A DNA stretch of 64,000 nt, taken from positions 310,001 to 374,000 of the forward strand of contig JACKGY010000007.1 in assembly GCA_020639295.1 (NCBI GenBank). Direction: 5' to 3'. This DNA comes from Planctomycetota bacterium. Lineage in GTDB: Bacteria > Planctomycetota > GCA-002687715 > DRQF01. Of this stretch, positions 33,714-43,813 are shown in pieces (the first letter of the stretch is position 1; the number at the start of each line of letters is the position of its first letter). The notes below the pieces were generated by a model that did not search any database, had not been told where the DNA came from, and saw nothing but the letters and a program-made list of their open reading frames with translations. The position numbers and the translations under genes were made by a program.

Positions 33714-35726
33714 TCACCGGAATTCGACCGCGATCGCGTTGGTCAGCCCGAAGCGCAGCTGGTCGTCCAGGATCAACCCCTGGAGGGTGATCGTGACCGG
33801 CAGACCGATCGGCGGCGACCGGAAGGCGAAGGGGGCCGGCGAGGCCGAGACCAGGCCCGAGCCCAGCGGATCGAAGCTGTCGGCGAAGGTGAAGAGCAGG
33901 GGGTTGCCCGGGTCGACGAGGGCCGGGGTGAAGCACATGTCGGCGCCGAGGAACCAGATCCGATAGGACTCGTCGAGCGCGGGCAGTCCGAGCCGACCCC
34001 AGATGAGGTGATGCGCCGGCATCGTCGCCGCCGGTGGGGCGTCTATGCTCCACAGCGGGGCGCTGCCGACCGGTAGCACGACCAGGCGCGCGGCGCCCCC
34101 GGCCGAACCCTCGACCCGGATCAGGTCGGCGCTGCCCCCCGCCCCATCGGGAACGGTGCCCGCGGCGAGCAGGCCCAGGCCGCGGAACTCGTCGGCGCCG
34201 ATGTCGGGCGCTCGGCCGAAGGGCCGCGGGTCGTCGTCCCAGTCCCCGGTCGGCGAGCCGGCGAGGGCCGCACCGGCGTCGATCGCCGGCGAGCCCGGCC
34301 GGAGGTGGAAGTCCAGGTCGGAGGGTGAGACGAAGAGCGGGTCGCCCACAAGGTTGCCCAGCCCGGCGGGCAGCACCTGGTCCGACAGATTGAAGCTGAA
34401 GACGACGGCGCTGGTATTCGGCCCTTCGAGCGAGCCGAAGTCCGGACCGAAGGAAGCGGCGAAGATCGAATTCGCGACCCGCGCGCCGCCCGGGCTGCCA
34501 CCGTCGAGGCGGATCGCGGCGCCATCGCCGGCGCCGTTCCCGGAGAAGACGCAGTGCTGGACCTCGGCATCGCCGAGGCCGCGGCCGAAGAGGCCGCCAC
34601 CGATGCCGGAGGCGACGTTGTCGACCAGCACCGAGTTCAGCAGCTGGAAGGTGGGCGTGACGGTGGTCGAGGAGGCCTCGACCTGGGTGATCGCGCCCCC
34701 GACCTGCGCCTCGTTGGCGAAGAAGAAGCTGGCCTCGATCCTGACCGTCATGCCGGCGGCGTGGATCGCGCCGCCGCTGCCGGCGAGGACGCCGCCGTTG
34801 CCGACCGAGACGCCGAGACCGAAGCCGAAGGAACCGGCCCGGTTGGCGATGAAGAGACTGTCGACGATCTCGAGCAGGCGCGGCGCCGCGGCGGTCGCGG
34901 TGGCGTGGATCGCGCCGCCGTCTCCGGGCTGGCCCGCGACGATGATCGGCAGCGGCGCGAAGTCGCCGCCGCCGTCGCCGGCATGGTTGTCCTCGAACAG
35001 GCAGTCCTTCACCAGGAGGTCGGCGTCGGTGGCGGCGATCGCGCCGCCGCGACCACCACGGGTTCCGCCGGTGAAGCTGAAGCTGCCGCCGAAGTCGTTG
35101 CCGCCGAAACCGGCGTGGTTGCCGCGCAGGAGGCAGTCGCGAAGTTCGAGCCGCCCACCCAGAATCCGGATCGCGCCACCGTCGCCGCCCGGAGCCGGTA
35201 GTGGCGTCGCGACCGAATCGGCGGCGGTGGCGGCGACGCAGTTCTCGAAGACGCAGCCCTCGAGCAGGAGGTCGGCCCCGAGGCCGTCGATCGCCGGCGC
35301 GGTCATGCCGCTCGGCAGCGCGGCGAGGCTCACGGTGATCGAGCTGAAGCGACAGTCGCGGATCGTCAGGCCCGCGTTGCGGACCTCGATCGACGACCAG
35401 TTGCCGCCGAGCAGCCCGGTGAACCGGAAGCCCTGGACCAGGGTCCCGGCGCGGCTCTCGCCGCCGACGGCGCGCAGCTTGCGCTGCGGCCCGCGTAGTT
35501 CGGTCGCGTTCGGGCCGGCCTGCGACCGCAAGGTGATCGCCTTGCCGAGCAGGTCGAGCGCCTCGACGTAGGTCCCGGGTGGGACCTCGACGACATCGCC
35601 GTTCTGGGCGACGGCGATCGCGCTCTGGATCGTCGGGAACGAGGCCGAGGGGGCGACGAGTGTCGTTTGCGCGGTCAGCGTGCCGGTGAGCAGCACGACC
35701 GCGACCACATGGGGGATGCGTGGCAT
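33714..35726 (-). CDS. Secreted right-handed beta-helix protein, paralogue 3 (first in the operon)
   Basis: 670 residues. Signal peptide residues 1-19 (HVVAVVLLTGTLTAQ). The entry motif FPTIQSAIAVAQNGDVVEVPP is shared, but the next segment (AITLRSQAGPNATELRGPQRK) is more divergent than in the other two. Gly-rich helix turns recur (GGAIHAAG, NHAGDGGGDF), and the C-terminal module ends LILDDQLRFGLTNAIAVEFR. A surface or matrix protein is the best guess. It heads the three-gene cluster; its promoter should lie between 35727 and 35863. Confidence 0.82.
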   Translation of the reverse strand: MPRIPHVVAVVLLTGTLTAQTTLVAPSASFPTIQSAIAVAQNGDVVEVPPGTYVEALDLLGKAITLRSQAGPNATELRGPQRKLRAVGGESRAGTLVQGFRFTGLLGGNWSSIEVRNAGLTIRDCRFSSITVSLAALPSGMTAPAIDGLGADLLLEGCVFENCVAATAADSVATPLPAPGGDGGAIRILGGRLELRDCLLRGNHAGFGGNDFGGSFSFTGGTRGGRGGAIAATDADLLVKDCLFEDNHAGDGGGDFAPLPIIVAGQPGDGGAIHATATAAAPRLLEIVDSLFIANRAGSFGFGLGVSVGNGGVLAGSGGAIHAAGMTVRIEASFFFANEAQVGGAITQVEASSTTVTPTFQLLNSVLVDNVASGIGGGLFGRGLGDAEVQHCVFSGNGAGDGAAIRLDGGSPGGARVANSIFAASFGPDFGSLEGPNTSAVVFSFNLSDQVLPAGLGNLVGDPLFVSPSDLDFHLRPGSPAIDAGAALAGSPTGDWDDDPRPFGRAPDIGADEFRGLGLLAAGTVPDGAGGSADLIRVEGSAGGAARLVVLPVGSAPLWSIDAPPAATMPAHHLIWGRLGLPALDESYRIWFLGADMCFTPALVDPGNPLLFTFADSFDPLGSGLVSASPAPFAFRSPPIGLPVTITLQGLILDDQLRFGLTNAIAVEFR

Positions 35727-35863
35727 GGCGGCTACCTCAGCCGCCTTCTTCGGCGCCTCGCGGCGGATGCTTGAGCCGCCGGGTCCTTATTCACTCGAGA
35801 TCCGGGCTCGCGATCGACGATAACCGCGCCCCGGCGCCCCTACTTCAGCCCGTCCCGGGTCAT

Positions 35864-35897
35864 GAAAACGCCGCGGCCGGAAGACTCCGACCGCGGC
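35864..35897 (-). terminator. Intrinsic terminator of guaBA
   Basis: On the minus strand GCCGCGGTCGGA pairs with TCCGGCCGCGGC (12 bp, one G-T pair, 4-base loop), followed by GTTTTC. It starts 28 bases after the guaA stop. Confidence 0.8.
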
Positions 35898-35925
35898 CTG
35901 AAGGTCGAGGACGGGCGCGCGGGCG

Positions 35926-37476
<1,551 letters not shown>

Positions 37477-37478
37477 GG

Positions 37479-38927
37479 TCAGGACTCCAGGCCGTAGTTC
37501 GGCGCTTCCTTGGTGATCTGGACGTCGTGCGGGTGGCTCTCCCGGAGGCCGGCGCTGGAGATGCGCACGAAACGAGCTCGTTCCTTGAGCGCGCCGACGT
37601 TGGCGGCACCGACGTAGCCCATGCCGGCCCGGAGGCCGCCGACGAGCTGGTAGACGTAGCCGGCGAGCTGGCCCTTGTAGGGCACGCGCCCTTCGATGCC
37701 CTCGGGCACGAGCTTGTCGCTCGACTTGACGTCGGCCTGGCCGTAGCGGTCCTTCGAGCCTTTGACCATGGCTCCGATCGAGCCCATGCCGCGGATTTCC
37801 TTGTAGAAGCGGCCCTTGTACATGACGCGCTCGCCCGGGCTCTCGTCGAGACCGGCCAGGAGCGATCCGAGCATCACGCACTGGGCTCCGGCGGCCAGCG
37901 CCTTGGCGATGTCGCCGCTGTACTTGATGCCGCCGTCGGCGATCAGCGGCACGCCGGCCTTCTCGCAGGCGCGGCGGGCTTCCATGATCGCCGTGATCTG
38001 CGGCACGCCGACGCCGGCGACGACCCGGGTCGTGCAGATCGAACCGGGGCCGATGCCGACCTTGACGCCGTCGACGCCGGCCTCGATCAGGGCCTCGGCC
38101 GCGTCCTCGGTGGCGATGTTGCCGGCGACGATGTCGACGTCGATCCTGCTCTTGAGCTCGCGGACGACGCGCAGCACGTTGGCGGAATGACCGTGGGCGG
38201 TGTCCACGACGATCAGGTCGACACCGGCCTCGGCCAGGGCAAGGGCGCGCTCGACGTCGTTGACGCCGACCGCGGCGCCGACGCGGAGCCTGCCGCTCTC
38301 GTCCTTGTTCGCGTTCGGGAAGCGCTCGGTCATGTCGATGTCGCGGATCGTGATCATGCCGGCGAGGCGGCCGTCCGCGTCGGCGAGCACGAGCTTCTCG
38401 ACCTTGGCGTCATGCAGGATGCGCTTCGCCTTCTCGAGATCGGTGTCCGGCGGCGCCGTCACCAGCTGGCGCGTCATGACCGCCGCGACCAGGGCATCGT
38501 CGTCTTCCTGGAAGCGCAGGTCGCGCTTGGTGAGGATGCCGACCACGCGACCGTCCTCGACGATCGGAACGCCGCTGACGTGGTGTTCCTTCATGATCTG
38601 CCGGGCCTCGCGCACCGTGAGGCGCGAGCCGAGGGTCACCGGGTCGCGGATGATGCCGTTGGCGGAACGCTTGACGCGATCGACCTCGCGGACCTGGTCC
38701 TCGATGGAGAGGTTCTTGTGGATGATGCCCAGGCCACCTTCACGGGCCAGGGCGATCGCCATCGCCGATTCCGTGACCGTGTCCATCGCGGCCGAGAGGA
38801 TCGGGATGTTGAGGGTGATGTTCCGGGACACGCGGCTGCGCGTGTCGATCTCGGACGGGAGAACCTCGGAAAAGGCCGGGACCAGGAGGACGTCGTCGAA
38901 GGTGATGCCTTCGAGGAAGGGGGTCAT
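37479..38927 (-). CDS. guaB: IMP dehydrogenase
   Basis: 482 residues from ATG 38927, with GGAGAGAG upstream. The core starts with GITFDDVLLVPAFSEVLPS. Two CBS domains occupy about 94-205. The catalytic Cys298 lies in GIGPGSICTTR, and the active-site flap region (MGSIGAM, then GRVPYKGQ) is present. It oxidises IMP to XMP with NAD, the step before guaA, in one operon. An 11-base T run (minus strand) stands just upstream of its SD site. Confidence 0.96.
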   Translation of the reverse strand: MTPFLEGITFDDVLLVPAFSEVLPSEIDTRSRVSRNITLNIPILSAAMDTVTESAMAIALAREGGLGIIHKNLSIEDQVREVDRVKRSANGIIRDPVTLGSRLTVREARQIMKEHHVSGVPIVEDGRVVGILTKRDLRFQEDDDALVAAVMTRQLVTAPPDTDLEKAKRILHDAKVEKLVLADADGRLAGMITIRDIDMTERFPNANKDESGRLRVGAAVGVNDVERALALAEAGVDLIVVDTAHGHSANVLRVVRELKSRIDVDIVAGNIATEDAAEALIEAGVDGVKVGIGPGSICTTRVVAGVGVPQITAIMEARRACEKAGVPLIADGGIKYSGDIAKALAAGAQCVMLGSLLAGLDESPGERVMYKGRFYKEIRGMGSIGAMVKGSKDRYGQADVKSSDKLVPEGIEGRVPYKGQLAGYVYQLVGGLRAGMGYVGAANVGALKERARFVRISSAGLRESHPHDVQITKEAPNYGLES

Positions 38928-38939
38928 GGGGCTCTCTCC

Positions 38940-38950
38940 AAAAAAAAAAA
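38940..38950 (-). promoter_or_regulatory. 11-base A/T homopolymer in the guaB leader
   Basis: Eleven A residues on the plus strand (T on the minus strand) immediately precede the guaB ribosome-binding site. Homopolymers of this length are rare in such GC-rich DNA. Only a weak 4-bp stem precedes it, so a standard attenuator is not supported. Slippage-driven variation in leader length is possible. Confidence 0.5.
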
Positions 38951-39056
38951 GGCGGCGTCGGGCCGGCGCTTCTTTTTCTGGATCGATGGTGGACTGTAAC
39001 CAAGGACGGGGACCACTCAAGGGCCGGAGGCGCGGCCCCGGCGGCGGCCGATCGCG

Positions 39057-40898
39057 TCAGCGGGTCCAGCCACGGCTGAACAGGAGCCACTCCAGGAGGG
39101 CCAGGGCCAGGGCGGCGGCCAGGGCGAAGGGGACGAGGTCCTGTTCCCGCCGACGCTGCGCGGGCGGCCCCGGCTCCGGTGCCAGGGTGGTGATCGACGC
39201 CTCGAGATCGGAGGCCCGCCGATCGAGCACGGCCAGGCCGACCTGTTCCTGCCGATCGCCCAGCACGAGCCGCGCGTCGCCGAGCCGCGCGGGCGCGAGA
39301 AAGCGGTCCGCTCCGCGCCGCAGGCTCGATCCGACCGGGTCTCCCTCCGCGCCGACTTCGAAGATCGGGACGCCATCGGCGAGCGGGCGCAGCAGCTCGC
39401 CGAGCCGCCCCGCGGCTGCTACCGGCGGCAGAAGACGCTCGGGCAGGGGCACCAGCTCCCGGGCGGCGTCCTTCAGGAGCAGCGGGAAGGCCGGCAGCAG
39501 CACGAGCGAGCTGGAGGCCTCGTCGACGTCGAAGGCGAGCAACAGGTAGTCCTCGCCCTGGACGATCAGGGGGCCGCCATCGGCCTCGAGCAGGACGTCC
39601 ACGGCAGCGGTGACCCTGAGCCCGCGCGCGCGGGTCACCTCGAGATCACGCAGATCGAGCGCGCGGAGCAGCCGCGGCCTCGTCTCCTGGCGCAGGATCG
39701 CCGGATGATCGAGGACCGCGCCCGCCTTCAGCCCGAGTCCGGGCGCGAAGGAGTCGATCAACAGGTAGCGCGCGGGCGGCAGCGACGACTTCTCGTCGAC
39801 GCCACGCAGGATGACCAGATCGAAGGCCGCGAGATCGGCGCGGCGCCAGTCCTCGGGTGCCGACCGGCCGGACCGTTCGACATCGAAGACCTCGTCGAGC
39901 GCCGCGAGCGCCGCCTCGAGGTGGGCTCCCGTCTCGCCAGCGACGACCAGCACGCGGAGGCGGGGGTCGCGATCGATCGCCAGCTCGAGGCGATCGTCGG
40001 CCGCGAGGGCATCGCCCTCGACCACCAGGCGGACGGTCACCAGTCCGGCCTCGGCCATCCGGCCGCCGAGCCGGAACTCGCGGGACTCTCCGCCAGCGAG
40101 CGTGAAGTCGACCGCGCTGCCCTCCCCCTCCGGGACCTCGAGCAGAACGCGGCCCGTCAGGGCCCGACCGCTCACGGCCAGATCGACGGCGACCTCGAAG
40201 TCGGCGCCCCGACGGGTCAGCAGGCGACCGCCGACGAGGGCGGCGTTGCCCTCCGCGCCGCCGACCCGGACCAGCTCGATGCCGGCCGCCACCAGGGCCT
40301 CGCGATCGCCGAGGAAGGCGCCGTCACTCACCAGGATCACCCGCAGTGTGGCCTCCCGGACGCGGGCCCGGCCGACGAATTCGAGCAGGGCCTCGGTGTC
40401 GAGCCGACCCCGAAGCTCGATCACCTCGTCGAGCCCCCGTTCGAGATCCTCGCGATCGGCGCCGAGACCGGCGAGCCAGATCGGCGACCCGGCCGCGGCG
40501 AGCAGACCCACCGGGCCCTCCGCCAGCAGCGCGGGCAGCCGGGTGGCGGCCTCGGCCCGGGCCTGGTCGAAGCGACTTCCGGTGGTGGTCGCGCGCGCCG
40601 CCATCGACAGGGAGGCGTCGAGCACGACGAGCGCCGGCCGCGCTGCCCTTACCCGGCGGTCGCGGCGCGGGCCGGCGGCGGCGAGGACCAGGCAGGCCAC
40701 GAGAAGCAGGTTGAGGACGAGGCCGAGGAAATCGTGGATGCGCCGGCGGCGGCTGTGCCCCTGGCTGGCGAGAGCGCGTTCCCAGAGGAAGAGGTGCGGC
40801 ACCGGCGCCCGCCGTGAACGGCGACGAACGAGGTAGAGAAGCGGAACCAGGCCGAGCGCGGCCAGGCCCCAGAGGAGCTGCGGATGGGCGAAGCTCAT
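39057..40898 (-). CDS. BatA-type membrane protein with von Willebrand A domain
   Basis: 613 residues. The N-terminus has the BatA signature FAHPQLLWGLAALGLVPLL with two membrane helices (about 5-25 and 58-76). A VWA domain follows with the MIDAS metal motif DASLS (Asp94, Ser96, Ser98). The middle carries a possible class-I glutamine-amidotransferase-like or beta-sandwich region (RVLVVAGETGAHLEAAL). A C-terminal helix lies at about 590-608. Such proteins act with DUF58 proteins and MoxR ATPases in envelope stress or complex assembly. Its start overlaps the DUF58 stop (ATGA). Confidence 0.82.
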   Translation of the reverse strand: MSFAHPQLLWGLAALGLVPLLYLVRRRSRRAPVPHLFLWERALASQGHSRRRRIHDFLGLVLNLLLVACLVLAAAGPRRDRRVRAARPALVVLDASLSMAARATTTGSRFDQARAEAATRLPALLAEGPVGLLAAAGSPIWLAGLGADREDLERGLDEVIELRGRLDTEALLEFVGRARVREATLRVILVSDGAFLGDREALVAAGIELVRVGGAEGNAALVGGRLLTRRGADFEVAVDLAVSGRALTGRVLLEVPEGEGSAVDFTLAGGESREFRLGGRMAEAGLVTVRLVVEGDALAADDRLELAIDRDPRLRVLVVAGETGAHLEAALAALDEVFDVERSGRSAPEDWRRADLAAFDLVILRGVDEKSSLPPARYLLIDSFAPGLGLKAGAVLDHPAILRQETRPRLLRALDLRDLEVTRARGLRVTAAVDVLLEADGGPLIVQGEDYLLLAFDVDEASSSLVLLPAFPLLLKDAARELVPLPERLLPPVAAAGRLGELLRPLADGVPIFEVGAEGDPVGSSLRRGADRFLAPARLGDARLVLGDRQEQVGLAVLDRRASDLEASITTLAPEPGPPAQRRREQDLVPFALAAALALALLEWLLFSRGWTR

Positions 40899-41773
40899 CG
40901 CAGCATGCCCCCCTTGCCGAGGAGCAGCGAGATCGCCTGTTCGAGCCCCTGGGCGCTATCGAGGCGGGCATAGGCCATCTCGCGTTCGACCGCCGCCCGC
41001 TCGACCCCGCGGCACCAGCGCTCGACCTCCTGGCGATAGGCCTCGAGGAGCTGCGGCGAGATCTCGCGCTTCAGGCTCCGGCCGGTCTCGAGATCCTCGA
41101 GCCGCAGCCGTCCGGCCAGCTCGGGCGCGAACTCGGCGCGATCGAGCACGTGGACGAGACCGACGGTGAGCCCGCGATGGCGCAGGTAGTCGAGCGCGCG
41201 GCGATAGCCCTGTTCGGCGAAGAAGTCGGAGACCAGGAGCGCCAGACCACGACCATGGCGACGACCGACCAGGGGCGGCAGATCCTCGTCGAGCGCCACC
41301 GCCGCGCCCGGCCGGACCGCCTGCAGTCGTTGCAGCAGGGGAAAGAGCTGACCGCGCCCGAAGAAGGAGCCGCCCGTGCCCGCCGCTCGCGGCAGGATGA
41401 CCAGGTCGACCTTGGCGAAGCGGTTGAGCGCGATGAAGGCGAGGGCGGCCACGAGGCGACGGGCGAACTCGAACTTGTTGGCCTGCCCGTAGTCCATGCT
41501 GCCCGAGGCGTCGAGCACGAGCAGGAGGTCGAGGTTCTCCTCGGCCTCGAACTGCTTGACCAGGAGCTCGCCGAGCCGCGAATAGACGTTCCAGTCGAGG
41601 AAGCGGAGGTCGTCGCCCTGGCTGTAGTTCTTGTGATCGCGGAACAGCGAGCCCGAACCTCGCCGCCGGCTCTGGTGGTCACCACGCATCTCGCCGGCGA
41701 CCACCTTGCGGGCGAGGATCTCCAGCTTCTCGAGCCGGGCCAGGAAGGCGGGATCGAGCAGGCCCTGGCTCAT
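40895..41773 (-). CDS. DUF58 domain protein
   Basis: 292 residues from ATG 41773, which overlaps the upstream stop. The DUF58 motif YSQGDDLRFLDWNVYSR lies at 50-66, and a VWA-like MIDAS (LVLDASGSM, Asp88/Ser90/Ser92) follows. It has no membrane helix, so it is probably cytoplasmic and works with the BatA-type membrane partner encoded next. A MoxR ATPase normally accompanies this family, but none is present in the window. Confidence 0.9.
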   Translation of the reverse strand: MSQGLLDPAFLARLEKLEILARKVVAGEMRGDHQSRRRGSGSLFRDHKNYSQGDDLRFLDWNVYSRLGELLVKQFEAEENLDLLLVLDASGSMDYGQANKFEFARRLVAALAFIALNRFAKVDLVILPRAAGTGGSFFGRGQLFPLLQRLQAVRPGAAVALDEDLPPLVGRRHGRGLALLVSDFFAEQGYRRALDYLRHRGLTVGLVHVLDRAEFAPELAGRLRLEDLETGRSLKREISPQLLEAYRQEVERWCRGVERAAVEREMAYARLDSAQGLEQAISLLLGKGGMLR

Positions 41774-43203
41774 CCGTCCTTCTTCTCCGTCACCGGCTGC
41801 AGGGCTTCGAGGTAGCGGCGCACGGCGCGCCGTTCGCGACCGTCGAGCTGGAGCCTCTGCATCTCGGCTTCGGCCATGCGCTCGTAGCGACGACGGCGCG
41901 GCTCGGCCCTGGGGGCCTCCGGAAGATCGGGCGCCGCGTCCTCCAGCTCGCGGTCGTAGACGTCGACCTTGCGCCGCGAGGTCTCGTCGCCGCTGAACAG
42001 AGGCTCGACCACGTAGTCCTTGCTGGGCAGGTCCTCGGGGATGTCCTCGCCCTGCCCCTGGCCGGGGGCCGGCCTGGGCTTCTTCTCGGGTTCGTTCTTC
42101 TCGTTCGGTCGCTGCTCCTGGTCGCGCTCTTCCTTCCTGGGCTCCGGCCGCGGTTTCGGCTTCGGCTTCTGCTCGACCGGCGTCGGCCGCCGGGCCTGAA
42201 CGCGCTCGCTGTTCTCGTCGATCTGGATCCGGACCTGCGGGGCGGCGACCGTCGCAGCTGGATCGTCGCGGTCGCGCAGGCGGATGCGCGCATCGAGGGC
42301 GAGCAGGCCGCGGTGGTAGCGATCGACCAGCCGCAGCCGATCGCGAAGCTGCCACTCGGCGCGGCTCGTGGCTCCCGCCTCGCCCGGGAGGTCGAAGCCC
42401 TCGGGAAGCGGCAGAGCCATCTCCAGCTCGCCGTCGACCAGGAGGACGATCTCGAAGTCCTGGTGACGGAGGGCCTCGAGCGCGCGGAGCTCGACCGCGA
42501 AGACGATCTCCTCACCGAGGAGGTAGATCGCGCGATCGCTGCCGGCGCGGATCTCCAGCCGGCCGGCGAGGTCGCCCGCGGCGGCCGCTTTCGAACTCGC
42601 CCCCGCCACATCGGCGCTCGCGGCCGGCGCGCCTTCCGGCGCCGATCCGCCATCGCCCCCGCCGACGGCACCGCCCCCGGCGAGACGAGGACCGAGAAGG
42701 CCGCGTCCGAGCGCCGGCGCTAGGAGGACGAGAAGGCTCAGCATAAGGAGGAGGAGGACCCGCCGGAGCGCCGGGAAGCGGAGCGGGGGGCGCGGGCGGC
42801 GGCTGGCGAGGCGGGTGAGCGCGACCTCGGCGCGCGCCCGTAGCGCCGGATAGAGCCGCAACCGCCCGGCCTGGCCGGCCAGCTCCGTCGCGGTCAGGAA
42901 GAGCTCGCGACCGTTCTCGGCGCGGTCGAGCGCGCGGGCCGCGACCAGCGGATCGCGCCGCCCCGTCAGATCACGGCCGAGGGTCCAGGCGAGCGCGAGG
43001 AGCACGAGGCCGCCCAGCAGAATGGCGAGGGCCGTGGCCAGGGGCAGGTCGGAGCCCGTCTCGACGCGCAGGAGCAGGGCTCCTGGCGGCAGCAGGAAGG
43101 CGAGGAGGTCGACCGCCCGGACGAATTCGGGCTGGAGCCGGCGGAGCAGGGTCGGCCGGCCCAGGGCCGCGATCCGCCGCGACAGACTGAGGGCTGCGCG
43201 CAT
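41770..43203 (-). CDS. Membrane protein with long charged Pro/Lys/Glu linker, first gene of the DUF58-BatA operon
   Basis: 477 residues. Two hydrophobic hairpins near the N-terminus (about 30-75) and one helix at about 147-168 anchor it. An outer domain follows (about 200-310) with IYLLGEEIVFAVELRAL, which looks like a beta-sandwich. A low-complexity stretch rich in Lys, Pro, Glu and Arg spans about 325-385, and the end is helical. No family is certain; its place suggests a partner of the VWA proteins, comparable to DUF4175-type members of such operons. It overlaps the DUF58 start by four bases. Confidence 0.68.
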   Translation of the reverse strand: MRAALSLSRRIAALGRPTLLRRLQPEFVRAVDLLAFLLPPGALLLRVETGSDLPLATALAILLGGLVLLALAWTLGRDLTGRRDPLVAARALDRAENGRELFLTATELAGQAGRLRLYPALRARAEVALTRLASRRPRPPLRFPALRRVLLLLMLSLLVLLAPALGRGLLGPRLAGGGAVGGGDGGSAPEGAPAASADVAGASSKAAAAGDLAGRLEIRAGSDRAIYLLGEEIVFAVELRALEALRHQDFEIVLLVDGELEMALPLPEGFDLPGEAGATSRAEWQLRDRLRLVDRYHRGLLALDARIRLRDRDDPAATVAAPQVRIQIDENSERVQARRPTPVEQKPKPKPRPEPRKEERDQEQRPNEKNEPEKKPRPAPGQGQGEDIPEDLPSKDYVVEPLFSGDETSRRKVDVYDRELEDAAPDLPEAPRAEPRRRRYERMAEAEMQRLQLDGRERRAVRRYLEALQPVTEKKDG

Positions 43204-43276
43204 GCGGCGATTCTGTGTCCCGCCGCCCCCGCCGTCGAGTCATCGGGCAAAAGGGGTCGGCCCGATGGAGCGCTTC

Positions 43277-43307
43277 GAAAAAGAAGCGAGCCCCGTGAGG
43301 GGCTCGC
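43277..43307 (-). terminator. Intrinsic terminator read on the minus strand, with no gene upstream of it
   Basis: Perfect 9-bp stem GCGAGCCCC / GGGGCTCGC with a 4-base loop, followed on the minus strand by TTCTTTTTCG. No coding gene on the minus strand ends before it, so it may close a small untranslated RNA. Confidence 0.78.
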
Positions 43308-43421
43308 CTTGTAAGAGGAAAAGGTCAGAGGGACTTTCTCGAGAAGAAGGAAAAGGGAATAGAAGAGGGAAATGTGAGATGTGAAGAAAGTCTTAAGCTT
43401 GACGCAACCCTGACCTTTTCC
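43277..43421 (-). ncRNA. Candidate small RNA with nested long-range stems and its own terminator
   Basis: Two nested inverted repeats bracket a loop: GGAAAAGGTCAG (43317-43328) with CTGACCTTTTCC (43410-43421), and GACTTTCT (43332-43339) with AGAAAGTC (43385-43392). The loop is almost pure purine on the plus strand (45 of 50 bases at 43341-43390), so pyrimidine-rich on the minus strand. G+C is about 41 % over 43311-43400, far below the surroundings. A minus-strand transcript of about 145 bases would end at the strong terminator. I saw no hallmarks of tmRNA, SRP RNA or RNase P RNA, and no clear promoter. It could instead be a DNA-level repeat. Confidence 0.4.
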
Positions 43422-43813
43422 GTGATCGCACGAGCGGCCGAAGCCACCCGTCTTGTTTCATCCTGTAGACCGCCGAAGTAGTCGCTTCATTCCTTGATCG
43501 GCTGTTTTCGGTTGCCGGTCACCAGTAGATACGCGACTTTCGCCTGCAATCGTGAGAACTTGTCGGGTGATTTTCGTGCTGCCGGTCCCGGCAGCGCTCT
43601 CTCCCCTGACAGCATTCACTATCGGCAATGATATCCGTCCACTAAAGCAAAGCGCCGAGCCGCGGAGAAATTCGCTCTCCAGCCATTCCATAGAGCAGCC
43701 AGCGGCGACCTTTCGCCACTTCGAAGGCCGCGGCGAGGAATCGCCGAGACTTACGCAAATCCCAATCGGGCAAGGGATTGCCAGGATCGAGGCGAGCCGG
43801 TTAACGTCCTTTC
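43422..43813. other. Long intergenic region before the ABC exporter
   Basis: About 390 bases of lower-GC sequence than elsewhere. Open frames here (43458-43691 minus, and a plus-strand frame entering the ABC gene) lack family features and are not supported. A 7-bp inverted repeat GCTGCCGG / CCGGCAGC sits at about 43579-43595. Promoters for the exporter and for the possible small RNA should lie here, but none can be fixed. Confidence 0.4.

Noticed and set aside
38940..38960. Attenuator terminator in the guaB leader
   Set aside because: The T run is long, but only a 4-bp stem can be drawn before it.
43277..43421. tmRNA, SRP RNA or RNase P RNA
   Set aside because: I looked for the conserved ends and core motifs of these RNAs and saw none.
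43458..43691. Short minus-strand frame in the low-GC intergenic region
   Set aside because: No ribosome site, no family and no coding-like composition.
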